A DNA stretch of 52,087 nucleotides, from NCBI GenBank assembly GCA_040901795.1, contig JBBDYH010000010.1:1-52087 (forward strand), read 5' to 3'. This stretch comes from JBBDYH01 sp040901795. GTDB lineage: Bacteria; Planctomycetota; Planctomycetia; Pirellulales; JALHPA01. Below, in pieces: positions 40,520 through 48,636 of the stretch. The notes beneath the pieces were generated by a model that saw only the letters and a list, made by a program, of their open reading frames with translations, searched no databases and was not told where the DNA came from. Both the position numbers and the translations under genes were made by a program. Positions within the stretch are counted from its first letter, which is position 1. Each line of letters opens with the position of its first letter.

Positions 40520-41599
40520 TCACTCAATTACCAGCGCTCCATGCAGCTTGCCGGCGCGCTCGATCCCCTTGATGATCGAGATCTTCTCCGCGGCCGAGAC
40601 CTGCAAGGCCTCGAGCGCCGCGACCAGACTTTTCAGTTTCGGGGTGGGTTTGCTCGCTGTCTCGATGGCCACGAAGCGATTGCCGTTATTTGGCTGGCCG
40701 GCTTCGATAAACAGGTCGCCCACATGGACCGCCACGGCGCTGATCTCGACGTCGCCGTCGATGACGATCGTCCCGGCACGTTCGTTGATCACGACGCGCG
40801 AGGCGGTTTGCGGCTCGATGATCGGCACGGTCAAGACCTGCGAGACAAATTCCACCGGGTCCTGTTGATATTCCTTGGGGATCTTCACCTCGATGTTGAC
40901 CTGGTCGAGCGCCTGCGCGAGGCGGACTTCCCGGATCCCGAGGATCTTCTCGCCAAACTGACTCTGGCTGTTGATGACTTCGGCGACATCGAACGCCACT
41001 ACGAAGTCGGCATGGCTGGGGTTCAGAACCAACGTGAACTTGCCGTCCTTCACAAACGGGTGGTTGAAGTCCTCTTCCAGTCGGCAGCCGCGGCCGATTC
41101 TGGCCGTGGTTTTGATCTTCGCATCGTCAAACTGCAGCGGCCCCTGGGCGAAGCCATAGACGCGCGGGTCGGTGGTTTGCGGGCCGAGCAGCGGAGTCGC
41201 CAGCAGTATGCCTTTGTCCAGGCTCTTTGAGCTCCCAATCGCGCTCACCGTGCATTCGATTCGATCGCCCTGCCGCGCGCCGGCGGCGGGCACGGTGGCG
41301 GTGACCATCACCAAGGCCACGTTCTTGGCGTCCTTGAGCTCGAGCATGCCCTTTTCGCCGATCGGGTTGTTCATCCGCTCCAGCACCTTGGCCAGCGCTT
41401 TGATGGTGGGTTGAAAACTCGGGCTGTCGCCCGTGCCCGCCAGGCCGATCACCAGCCCCATCCCCTGGATCGTGCTCTCTTCCTGTCCCTTCACGCGGCA
41501 GATGTTCTTGAGCAGCGTGCTCGCCTGGCCATGCTCGGCGGACCACAGCACGCTGAGAGCGGTGATGAGGGCGACGGCAAATCGAATTCGTGCATGCAT
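40520..41599 (-). CDS. flgI: Flagellar P-ring protein FlgI
   Basis: A 359-aa periplasmic protein of the usual length. A signal peptide (RFAVALITALSVLWSAEHGQA) leads to LLKNICRVKGQEESTIQGMG, VIGLAGTGDSPSF, and VINERAGTIVIDGDVEISAV, all FlgI hallmarks. The ATG at 41599 is preferred over the TTG at 41605. It forms the ring around the rod in the peptidoglycan layer; flgA and flgH are upstream in the same operon. Confidence 0.95.
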   Translation of the reverse strand: MHARIRFAVALITALSVLWSAEHGQASTLLKNICRVKGQEESTIQGMGLVIGLAGTGDSPSFQPTIKALAKVLERMNNPIGEKGMLELKDAKNVALVMVTATVPAAGARQGDRIECTVSAIGSSKSLDKGILLATPLLGPQTTDPRVYGFAQGPLQFDDAKIKTTARIGRGCRLEEDFNHPFVKDGKFTLVLNPSHADFVVAFDVAEVINSQSQFGEKILGIREVRLAQALDQVNIEVKIPKEYQQDPVEFVSQVLTVPIIEPQTASRVVINERAGTIVIDGDVEISAVAVHVGDLFIEAGQPNNGNRFVAIETASKPTPKLKSLVAALEALQVSAAEKISIIKGIERAGKLHGALVIE

Positions 41600-41689
41600 A
41601 ACCAAAGTCCGTTTCAGTGAGTGCTTTGTCGTTCATCTCCCCAAACACAGGCTGCATTCCCCAGCTCAACCCCGGCCTTCCGGCCGGGG

Positions 41690-42367
41690 CTAGAAGGGCG
41701 CAAAGCGGTCGTATGCCTTGTGCAGCCAGCCGCGACGGTAGGAGTCGCGGACGTGGCCGGCGGAGTAAAGCTCGATCATGGGTTCGGCAAGGGCGTCGCT
41801 GGTCACGCGGTTGCCAGGATTGATGTCCTCGGGGCGGACAATTCCCGCCACCGACGCCTCCAGAGTCTCGTCATTGTGCCGGATGCGCTTGCGCGCCTCG
41901 AGCACCAGGTTTCCATTCGGCCGGATATCGACCACGCTAGCCGTGATGTTGAACTGCAATGCCTGCCGTGTCTCCAACTCTCCCTCCGCGCGGAATTGAT
42001 TGTTGTAGGTGCCGTTGACGCGCGGGTCGCCGTCCGCCTGAGGCGCAGGCTTGAGATTCAGCCCGTCGAGCTCGAACCAGCTTTTGAGCTGGGCGTCGAG
42101 CGTGGCGTTCTTCTTGCCGTCGAATTCGCCGGAGTTCGACGATTGCGACCTTTCGATCACCACGATCGTGATGAGGTCGTGGAGCTGAATTTTTTTCGGC
42201 GGCAAGACTTCACGATACGTCAACGAGCTGGTGGCCAACGGAATGGCGCCTTGCTCGTTCCGCTGATACAGGCTGGACCGCTGGCCGAACACGGGTGTGT
42301 TCGTGCAAGCCGAGGCAACGACTGCGAATATGACGACGACTGACCAATTGATGCTCGATGGCAACAT
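41690..42367 (-). CDS. flgH: Flagellar L-ring lipoprotein FlgH
   Basis: A 225-aa protein with a hydrophobic N-terminus and lipobox VASAC (Cys 21), so it is expected to be lipidated and placed in the outer membrane. QRSSLYQRNEQG, IQLHDLITIVVIERSQSSNS and LETRQALQFNITASVVDIRP followed by GNLVLEARKRIRHNDE are family motifs. Its presence shows that the flagellum crosses an outer membrane. GGGTGAAGC, only weakly like a ribosome binding site, precedes the start. Confidence 0.95.
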   Translation of the reverse strand: MLPSSINWSVVVIFAVVASACTNTPVFGQRSSLYQRNEQGAIPLATSSLTYREVLPPKKIQLHDLITIVVIERSQSSNSGEFDGKKNATLDAQLKSWFELDGLNLKPAPQADGDPRVNGTYNNQFRAEGELETRQALQFNITASVVDIRPNGNLVLEARKRIRHNDETLEASVAGIVRPEDINPGNRVTSDALAEPMIELYSAGHVRDSYRRGWLHKAYDRFAPF

Positions 42368-42420
42368 GCTTCACCCAAGATTTGCGCGAACCTTGAACCT
42401 TAAACTTTGAACCTTGAACC

Positions 42421-43443
42421 CTACTTCGAAACCAACGGCCCGGCGGCCAGCACCTCGACCTCCTGAAAGCCGCACACGCGCGCCACGAGCAACCGGCGAT
42501 CGGTCAACAGTTCGACCCGGATTACACCGCCGTGGCTCCCCTCTTCCTTCGCCCGCGCTCGGGTGCGCACCTGCACGCCGCCGGACCGCGCGAACACATC
42601 CACCACGTCGCCGCGGTTAACCAACAACGGCGACCGAACGTATTGGTCGTCGAGCACTTGTCCGGCGACGATGTTGCGGGTTGCTTCCTTGCCGATTGCC
42701 TCTTCGAGCGACTGAAACGCCGTCCGCTGCGGCGAGCCTGGCTTGATACGCGCCAACTCGACGTCCTGGGCGCGAATTGTTTCGCCGCGCTCGATCGAGT
42801 TGACGGCCACGACGGCGCGTGGCGCTCGGCTCACGTTGGCCTCGATCGTGAACAACTCGTTGCCGAGCTGCTTGGGCGCCGTGACTTTGAACGATTGCGG
42901 GCCGGTCCAGGGTGCTCCGCCCCCGATCACCGCGACTCGGCGGCCGTGCGCGATAGCCGCTCGCGCTTGCTCGGCGGTAAGCTCGACCGCGACGGTCCAA
43001 TCCTCCTCTGGGTCGGCAGTCTTCTTGAGATGGGCAACAATGGCATCGGCGACGGCGGTGGAGGCCAGGTTGATTGCCGACTTGGAGAGCGATCGCTGGT
43101 TATCGCCCGTGCGCGGGTCGGCCTCCGGAAGAATAGTAATCACCGCGGCGCCTGCGAACTGGTGATCGACGAGCTTGACACCGTGTGCCGCCAAACGGTC
43201 TTGAACGAGGTGTGCGGCAAGTGTCTGACGACTTGGGCCACCGGGACCGATTTCCACGCCTTGCAGCATCTCGCGCTCGCGCTTGTCGACAGTGATGACC
43301 TCAGCCACGTCGCCCAGGCGAACGACATTTCCGTCCGTTCGCGCCTGGGTACGAAAGCGGATCTCGGCGGCCTCTGGACTCGTTGCGAATGAGTGTGTCG
43401 CGATTACAAGACACATCCCGACAAATGCGGTTCGTATTGCCAT
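42421..43443 (-). CDS. flgA: P-ring assembly chaperone FlgA
   Basis: A 340-aa protein, longer than the usual 220-250. A signal peptide (AFVGMCLVIATHSFA) is followed by a region with NVVRLGDVAEV and, in the last 140 residues, the SAF-like part RAVVAVNSIERGETIRAQDV and QVLDDQYVRSPLLVNRGDVV with VDVFARSGGVQVRTRARAKE as in FlgA. The extra length is an N-terminal segment (residues 30-190). It assists FlgI polymerisation in the periplasm. Confidence 0.88.
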   Translation of the reverse strand: MAIRTAFVGMCLVIATHSFATSPEAAEIRFRTQARTDGNVVRLGDVAEVITVDKREREMLQGVEIGPGGPSRQTLAAHLVQDRLAAHGVKLVDHQFAGAAVITILPEADPRTGDNQRSLSKSAINLASTAVADAIVAHLKKTADPEEDWTVAVELTAEQARAAIAHGRRVAVIGGGAPWTGPQSFKVTAPKQLGNELFTIEANVSRAPRAVVAVNSIERGETIRAQDVELARIKPGSPQRTAFQSLEEAIGKEATRNIVAGQVLDDQYVRSPLLVNRGDVVDVFARSGGVQVRTRARAKEEGSHGGVIRVELLTDRRLLVARVCGFQEVEVLAAGPLVSK

Positions 43444-43491
43444 CCTTATTGATCGCCTCTTGCGTGAAACGTCTCTTGTTATGGTTCTTAT

Positions 43492-44298
43492 CTAGAACCG
43501 ACGCAGGTTCGCCACGAGTTGCAGGATCTGATCGCCCGCCTGGATCGCCTGTGAGTTGAGCTCGAATGCGCGCTGCGTGGTGATTAAGTCAATCAGCTCC
43601 TGCACCGGCTCGACGTTCGACGCTTCCAACGCGTTTTGTCGCAACGCGCCGATCCCGCTGGTGCCGGGCGTTCCTTCGATCGGCGTACCGGAGGCGCCCG
43701 TCTCGGCATACAAGTTCTCGCCGAGCTTCAGTAACCCTTGTGGGTTGATAAACGTGGCAAGCTGAATCTGCGTGAGCTGCTGCAAGGTCGCCTGGCCCGC
43801 TTGTCGGACCGACACCTGGCCATCCGGCGAAATGACGATGCCGGTGGCGTCGGGCGGGATGGTGATCGCCGGATCAAGCAGGCGGCCGGTGCCGGCGCTG
43901 CCAATTACGAGCGCACCATCGGCATTGATCGAGAAGTTGCCCGCGCGTGTGTACATCGTTTCGCTCGTTGCCGGATCGATGACGCGGAAGAAGCCGCTGC
44001 CTTCGATGGCGACATCGAGCTGCCGGTTGGATTGCTGGAACGCGCCCTGATCGAAATCCGTCTGCGTGCTTGACACGCGCGAGCCGAGGCCAATCTGTGT
44101 ACCGACGGGCGTCAACTGGCCGGCCGCATCGAGTGCCCCGGGAAGCACTTCTTGGCGATAGAACAGATCCTCGAAGTTTGCGCGGTCTCGCTTGAAACCG
44201 GTGGTGTTGACGTTCGCCAGGTTATTGGCGATCACGTCGAGCTTCGTTTGCAGCGAATCCATGCCGGTCGCTGCGGTGTACAGTGTTTGAACGCTCAT
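43492..44298 (-). CDS. flgG: Flagellar distal rod protein FlgG
   Basis: A 268-aa rod subunit. LYTAATGMDSLQTKLDVIAN followed by NLANVNTTGFKRDRANFEDL is the classical FlgG N-terminus, and the C-terminus (VEPVQELIDLITTQRAFELN then SQAIQAGDQILQLVANL) is also diagnostic. The start at 44298 (MSVQTLYTAATGM) was chosen because it lines up with the family; the longer frame adds ten residues. Confidence 0.95.
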   Translation of the reverse strand: MSVQTLYTAATGMDSLQTKLDVIANNLANVNTTGFKRDRANFEDLFYRQEVLPGALDAAGQLTPVGTQIGLGSRVSSTQTDFDQGAFQQSNRQLDVAIEGSGFFRVIDPATSETMYTRAGNFSINADGALVIGSAGTGRLLDPAITIPPDATGIVISPDGQVSVRQAGQATLQQLTQIQLATFINPQGLLKLGENLYAETGASGTPIEGTPGTSGIGALRQNALEASNVEPVQELIDLITTQRAFELNSQAIQAGDQILQLVANLRRF

Positions 44299-44330
44299 GA
44301 GTTTGGACCGTTGTACAAGGGGTTTCACGT

Positions 44331-44485
44331 TTTTCTCGTTCCCAGGCTCCGCCTGGGAACGGGCTGTCTGGCAGGCTCTGCCTGCCGTTAGCGCCGCGCC
44401 GCCGATATCTCTGTTCAGCGAGGCAGAGCCTCGCGGGCAGTGTGTTCCCAGGCGGAGCCTGGGAACCAGGGAACTCTGGCGAGTT
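44331..44485. repeat. GTTCCCAGGCTCCGCCTGGGAAC nested hairpin repeat
   Basis: Several hairpins: TTCCCAGGCTCCGCCTGGGAA, GGCAGGCTCTGCCTGCC, and an inverse GTTCCCAGGCGGAGCCTGGG with GAGGCAGAGCCTCGCGGGCA. Single arms of the same family lie at about 12780-12845. It separates flgF from flgG. Confidence 0.8.
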
Positions 44486-44497
44486 CCGCTACTCCTA

Positions 44498-45250
44498 CTA
44501 AGACTGTCGCAACACTCGATTCACCAACGAATTCAACATCGCATCGTGGTTGCGGATCATGCTCACATTCATCTCAAACGCCCGCGAGGTCTCGATCAGC
44601 TCCAGCATCTCCAACGTCGGACGCACGCCCGACATCTCCAGGTAGCCTTCTTGCACGCTGCGGAGCTCCGTCGGGACGGGTGTCGTTGCCGCGAGCGGTT
44701 GGAACAAGTTTTCGCCGTGCTTCTTTAGCTCGGCGGGCGACGGCGGGCGCACCAGCGCCAGGTACGTCTTGCCGCCGTCTTGTTCGATTGCTCCATCGGA
44801 CGATACCTTCCATGGCGTTCCCGCGTTGATCGGTACCGGCGCGCCGCCGTCGCTGAGCACCGGCATGCCCGTCTGCGTGACGAGCAGGCCGTTGCTATTG
44901 ACCATAAAGTTGCCGGCGCGCGTGAGATAGTTCTGGCCGTCTTTCTGCACGACGAAGTAGCCCTCGCCGTTGATGGCCATGTCGGTCTGGATCTCGGTGC
45001 GCTTGAGCGTGCCCGGTGTGTGGTCGGTGATGACGCCGTTCATCCACACACCGCCGCCGACGTCGTTGATCGACCCGGAGCCTGGATGGTCCTGGCCGCG
45101 TGCGGTCTCCTCGGCATACCGCGCTTGGAACTGCGCCAAGTCGCGTTTAAAGCCGGGCGTATCGACGTTGGCCAAATTGTTGGAGAGCACCTCCATGCGC
45201 TTGCTTTGCGCATGGGCGCCCTCCGCGGCGATGTACAGTCCGTATGGCAT
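44498..45250 (-). CDS. flgF: Flagellar proximal rod protein FlgF
   Basis: A 250-aa rod subunit, first gene of the operon. MPYGLYIAAEGAHAQSKRME followed by VLSNNLANVDTPGFKRDLAQ, then GEGYFVVQKDGQNYLTRAGN and FMVNSNGLLVTQTGMPVL are flagellar basal-body rod motifs; the C-terminal VRPTLEMLELIETSRAFEMN completes them. FlgF is preferred over FlgG because a closer FlgG follows. Confidence 0.88.
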   Translation of the reverse strand: MPYGLYIAAEGAHAQSKRMEVLSNNLANVDTPGFKRDLAQFQARYAEETARGQDHPGSGSINDVGGGVWMNGVITDHTPGTLKRTEIQTDMAINGEGYFVVQKDGQNYLTRAGNFMVNSNGLLVTQTGMPVLSDGGAPVPINAGTPWKVSSDGAIEQDGGKTYLALVRPPSPAELKKHGENLFQPLAATTPVPTELRSVQEGYLEMSGVRPTLEMLELIETSRAFEMNVSMIRNHDAMLNSLVNRVLRQS

Positions 45251-45363
45251 GTCCGTTTATTTGTCGCCTTTCGCTCCGCGAAAGTACGACCCTTACACGG
45301 TCTATGCCCCCCTGCAAGAAACTGACGAAATGTCGAGTTCGAATGAACTGAGCGACGCTCTTT

Positions 45364-45380
45364 AGCAACGGCTGTGCCAA
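45364..45380 (-). promoter_or_regulatory. Sigma-54 promoter of the flgF operon
   Basis: On the minus strand TTGGCACAGCCGTTGCT matches the -24/-12 consensus TGGCAC - 5 bp - TTGC(A/T) at all key positions, with the GG and GC dinucleotides 10 bp apart. It lies 114 bp upstream of flgF in the right direction. Sigma-54 control of rod and hook genes is common. Confidence 0.8.
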
Positions 45381-45476
45381 CCCATCCCGCGACTTGGCAT
45401 CGCCGCCCAACAAATCACCTTAAACGCTATTGCCATGCGGACTTATGCCGATGGTTCTGCGCCCTAGTCATCCGCC

Positions 45477-45513
45477 GAAGATGCAATGCCCTAGCGCTAG
45501 GATGCGCATCTTC
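45477..45513. promoter_or_regulatory. Interrupted palindrome between flgF and the CbiM-like gene
   Basis: GAAGATGC (45477-45484) pairs with GCATCTTC (45506-45513) around a perfect 12-bp palindrome CCTAGCGCTAGG (45490-45501); GATGCGCATC (45501-45510) is also self-complementary. It could be an operator for the permease gene or a strong hairpin. The remainder of the 388-bp intergenic stretch shows only the sigma-54 promoter; no riboswitch motif was recognised. Confidence 0.5.
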
Positions 45514-45638
45514 TGCACCGCAACCCGCAGGAATTGCCGCTTCGTTGCAATCGTCGCACGAGCTTGTCCCATCACGATTCATGCGGCACAATTGCGTTGC
45601 ACTGCGCTTTTTCCACCCGATCCCACACGGACGCATTC

Positions 45639-46478
45639 ATGCATCTCCCTGATCATTACCTCGACCCTACGATCTCGGCGGCCACGGCTTTGCTCTCGGG
45701 CGGCGCCGTCATGTACGCGCTCGTTCGCATTCGCCGAGAAGGCACGACCAAGGTCGTTCCCCTCGCGGCCACAAGCGCTGTGATCTTCGCTGCTCAGATG
45801 GTCAACTTTCCCGTCGCTGCCAACGTATCCGGCCACGTCATTGGCGGGGCGGCGGCCGGCTTGTTGCTCGGTCCGTGGGCGGGCTTGATCGCGATGGCCA
45901 TTGTCTTGACGGTTCAGGCCGTTCTCTTCGGCGACGGCGGTATCCTGGCGTTGGGGGCGAACCTACTCAACATGGGTGTACTCGCTGTGTGGCTCGGTGT
46001 GGCGGTCGATCGATTAGTAGGCGCCGCGAGCCCAGTGATGGCCGCCCGTCCGCTCGCCGCCGCGCTGGTGGGTTGGCTCAGCGTGGTTCTCGCAGCGCTG
46101 GCCTGCGCGCTGCAAATGGTCGCTTCGGGCGCCGCATCCGCCGCCGACATAGTGCCAGCGATGCTCGGCATTCACGCCATCATTGGCATCAGCGAGGCAG
46201 CGGCCACGGCGCTGGTCGCGGTTGTAGCGATCGCTGTCACTCGTCGCGCGCCCGGTGGTCTGTCGCGCGGCGAAGTCTGCCTCGATCGAGCTGCCGGTGC
46301 TCCTCGACTGCTGCGCAGCTTGAGCGCGTGGGCATTTGCGACGGCAGTGATGATCGGAGCTCTCTCGCCACTTGCGTCCACGCTGCCTGACGGGTTGGAG
46401 CACGTGGCTGCGGTTCTGAACATGCCAGATCACGAGTCCACCGTCGCCGCGCCCGTTGCGACCATGAATGAACCCTGA
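45639..46478 (+). CDS. CbiM/NikM-like metal-uptake permease
   Basis: A 279-aa membrane protein with six to seven hydrophobic segments. The start at 45639 gives MHLPDHYLDP, matching the MHIPDG opening of CbiM/NikM in which Met1 and His2 bind cobalt or nickel; VSGHVIGG places a His at residue 66, the position of the third ligand. The last 60 residues (LLRSLSAWAFATAVMIGALS onward) look like an attached NikN/CbiN-like extra segment with one membrane helix. No CbiQ or CbiO (energising subunits) is encoded next to it, so it is an orphan. It ends five bases before the zinc-ribbon gene. Confidence 0.8.
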   Translation: MHLPDHYLDPTISAATALLSGGAVMYALVRIRREGTTKVVPLAATSAVIFAAQMVNFPVAANVSGHVIGGAAAGLLLGPWAGLIAMAIVLTVQAVLFGDGGILALGANLLNMGVLAVWLGVAVDRLVGAASPVMAARPLAAALVGWLSVVLAALACALQMVASGAASAADIVPAMLGIHAIIGISEAAATALVAVVAIAVTRRAPGGLSRGEVCLDRAAGAPRLLRSLSAWAFATAVMIGALSPLASTLPDGLEHVAAVLNMPDHESTVAAPVATMNEP

Positions 46479-46483
46479 CGATT

Positions 46484-46825
46484 ATGAGCAACGGCCATCG
46501 ATGCCCGAAGTGCGGTCAAGGTATGACCGAAGGGTTTGTTCCCGTCGTCGTACGCGCCGCCAAACCCGCAGCGTGGCAAGCTGGGAAGCCCGAGCGCTCG
46601 ATCTGGACGGGCATCAAGTTGCGCGGCGACCAGCAAGTGCCGCTGGCTGCGTTTCGGTGTGACGAGTGTGGCTTCTTGGAATTCTATGCATCCAAGCCGA
46701 AGCCCCCTGAACCTAAATCGTATGTGGCCGACCATAAGCCGAAGACGGTCGAGTGCATCGCCTGTCGCGAAGCCGTTCCCGCGGATGTGGATCGTTGTCC
46801 CCATTGTGGTTGGTCGTTTCGGTAG
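46484..46825 (+). CDS. Double zinc-ribbon protein (DUF6487-like)
   Basis: A 113-aa protein. CPKCGQGM near the start and CDECGFLEF around residue 59 form one zinc ribbon, with the LRGDQQVPLAAFRCDECG segment typical of DUF6487; ECIACREAVPADVDRCPHCGW at the end forms a second. It is probably co-transcribed with the permease upstream (5-bp gap) and the ceramidase gene downstream (36-bp gap). A role in protein or nucleic-acid contact is possible; function is unknown. Confidence 0.75.
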   Translation: MSNGHRCPKCGQGMTEGFVPVVVRAAKPAAWQAGKPERSIWTGIKLRGDQQVPLAAFRCDECGFLEFYASKPKPPEPKSYVADHKPKTVECIACREAVPADVDRCPHCGWSFR

Positions 46826-46861
46826 CTCGGTAAGCTGCATTTCGTAGGCCTGGAGGAACGC

Positions 46862-48217
46862 ATGTTTCGCGTTGTCACTTGGTTCGTTTTGATTGCCGGC
46901 GTCTTCAACACAGCCCTCGCTGACGACTGGAAAGTCGGCATCGCCACCGTCAAGATCACGCCCGAAGAGCCGCTGCAAATGGCCGGCTACGCCTCGCGCA
47001 CCAGACCGTTCGAGCGCGTGAACGACGACCTCTATGCCAAAGCACTCGCGCTGGAAGACGCGGACGGCCACCGGGCCGTAATCATCGCCACGGATCTGAT
47101 TGGCTTCAAAGCCGCGATCGCCGAGCCCATCTGCCGCCAGATTACCGAGAAGACCGGCTTGGCGCGCGACCAGATCCTGCTCAACTCGATCCATACGCAC
47201 AGCGGTCCTACGCTGAGCCTCGATCCCGAGCCGCGCGAAGGTTTTCCCGCCGACGATGCGCGAAAGACGGCCGCTTACACGCGCGCCCTTCAGGAGAAAA
47301 TCGTGGACCTGGCGGCCCGCGCGCTCGCGGACCTGAAACCCGCCCGGCTTTCAGCCGGCAGCGGAGTGGCGACGTTTGTCATGAACCGCCGCGAAGTCAC
47401 GCGCGACGGGATTATCCTGGGCGTCAATCCCCGGGGGCTCGCCGATCGCAGCGTGCCGGTTCTGCGTATCGATAACGCCGACGGTGACCTCCGCGCCGTC
47501 CTTTTCTTCTGCGCCTGCCACAACACGACGCTGGGGCCGCAGAACATGCTGCTTTCCGGCGACTACGGCGGATATGCCCAGCGCACGGTCGAGGATCAGC
47601 ATCCTGGCGTCGCCGCGCTCATGCTGCTCGGCTGCGCCGGCGACGCCAATCCTCATCCCCGCGGGACGATGGACCTGGCTCGTGAGCACGGCGAGTCGCT
47701 CGGCAAAGAAGTCTCGCGCGTGCTGGGCGAGAAGCTGAAACCGATTCGCGGCCCGCTCAAGACGGTTCTGCAGCAGGTCGCCATTCCGCTGGCCGAATCG
47801 CCGCCGCGCGAAGAGCTCGAAAAAATGGCCAAAACCGGCCCCGGCTACAAGCAAGGAGTCGCCCGCGAGCTGCTCGCGCTCATGGATAAGCACGAGAAGG
47901 TCCCCACGCACTACACCGCCCCCATTGCGGTCTGGCAGTTCGGCGACGATCTCACGCTCGTCGCGCTTCCCGGTGAGGTGGTTGCCGATTACGTGCCGCT
48001 CCTGGAGCGAGCCCTCGGCCCGCTCGACCTCTGGATCGCCGCCTATTCGAACGATGTCTTCGGCTATCTCCCCTCCGCGCGCGTCATCGAAGAAGGCGGC
48101 TACGAAACCCGCGGCATCTACTCCGGCGGCCCCGGCTTCTTTTCCCCGCAAGCGCAGGACACCGTCATCAACGCCGTCCGCGAGCTGGCCCACAAGGCGG
48201 GACGCAAGATGCCCTGA
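46862..48217 (+). CDS. Neutral/alkaline ceramidase N-terminal domain protein
   Basis: A 451-aa protein with signal peptide (VVTWFVLIAGVFNTALA), so periplasmic or secreted. It starts with a GGAGG site six bases upstream. The zinc-binding motifs of the neutral ceramidase family are present: SIHTHSGPTLSL, FCACHNTTLG, and LSGDYGGYAQRTVE, plus LMLLGCAGDANPHPRG. The C-terminal immunoglobulin-like domain of true ceramidases is missing, as in most planctomycete members; an amidase acting on an N-acyl substrate is likely but ceramide itself is not proven. Confidence 0.87.
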   Translation: MFRVVTWFVLIAGVFNTALADDWKVGIATVKITPEEPLQMAGYASRTRPFERVNDDLYAKALALEDADGHRAVIIATDLIGFKAAIAEPICRQITEKTGLARDQILLNSIHTHSGPTLSLDPEPREGFPADDARKTAAYTRALQEKIVDLAARALADLKPARLSAGSGVATFVMNRREVTRDGIILGVNPRGLADRSVPVLRIDNADGDLRAVLFFCACHNTTLGPQNMLLSGDYGGYAQRTVEDQHPGVAALMLLGCAGDANPHPRGTMDLAREHGESLGKEVSRVLGEKLKPIRGPLKTVLQQVAIPLAESPPREELEKMAKTGPGYKQGVARELLALMDKHEKVPTHYTAPIAVWQFGDDLTLVALPGEVVADYVPLLERALGPLDLWIAAYSNDVFGYLPSARVIEEGGYETRGIYSGGPGFFSPQAQDTVINAVRELAHKAGRKMP

Positions 48218-48219
48218 TT

Positions 48220-48335
48220 GCCCGCCCGAACGCCAACGGCGTTCCACTCCAGAGCCCAGCGTCGATCGCGTCAGCGAGCGCACGCTGGGTAACCCGCCCC
48301 ACCAAAACCTCAAAAACCCCAACGGGGTTTCACAC
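48220..48335. repeat. Repeat cluster after the ceramidase gene
   Basis: GAACGCCAACGGCGTTCC, then AGCCCAGCGTCG...GCACGCTGGGT, then AACCCCAACGGGGTT. The last hairpin overlaps the 3' end of the small gene on the other strand and is followed, on that strand, by TTTTTG, so it may also terminate it. Confidence 0.75.
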
Positions 48336-48588
48336 CTTTCTTCGTTGGCAGAGTCCAACGTGACGGTTCGGCACTCCCTCTTACACCGAGGTCCGCGCCC
48401 GCCGTTCTAGGCACGCTGCTCTCTCGGCTTAGCTCAGTCAACCGCACGCCGGCCGCCCGCAGCGCTTCGACCGCTCCCTGGCGTAAAACGTACATCCGGT
48501 TCGGCAGCACCGTTCCGGGCGAATGGCGCAACAGAATCGGCAACGCTTTGGCCTCCTCGCGGCTAGTAAGGCGAATGACAACGGTCAT
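48310..48588 (-). CDS. Small conserved-looking protein, unknown function
   Basis: A 92-aa protein started at 48588, where GGAGGAAG lies six bases upstream; this strong site is the main support, since the frame runs longer. MTVVIRLTSREEAKALPILL...GTVLPNRMYVLRQGAVEALR is compact and probably folded, whereas the last 35 residues look disordered and end in VKPRWGF, encoded by a hairpin repeat. It is divergent from the membrane-protein gene at 48637 with 48 bp between, so they may share a control region. I recognise no family. Confidence 0.6.
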   Translation of the reverse strand: MTVVIRLTSREEAKALPILLRHSPGTVLPNRMYVLRQGAVEALRAAGVRLTELSRESSVPRTAGADLGVRGSAEPSRWTLPTKKGVKPRWGF

Positions 48589-48636
48589 AATTCTTCCTCC
48601 GAGTAATCGAGCGGTGCCTTTAATTGTAGTAATCTC

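Noticed and set aside
45381..45638. Cobalamin or NiCo riboswitch upstream of the CbiM-like gene
   Set aside because: The conserved cobalamin-box sequence (GCCACTG) and the NiCo motif were not found; only a palindrome is present.
46430..47200. A 256-aa minus-strand frame opposite the zinc-ribbon and ceramidase genes
   Set aside because: Zinc-ribbon cysteines and ceramidase motifs are clear on the plus strand; the opposite frame has no motif.
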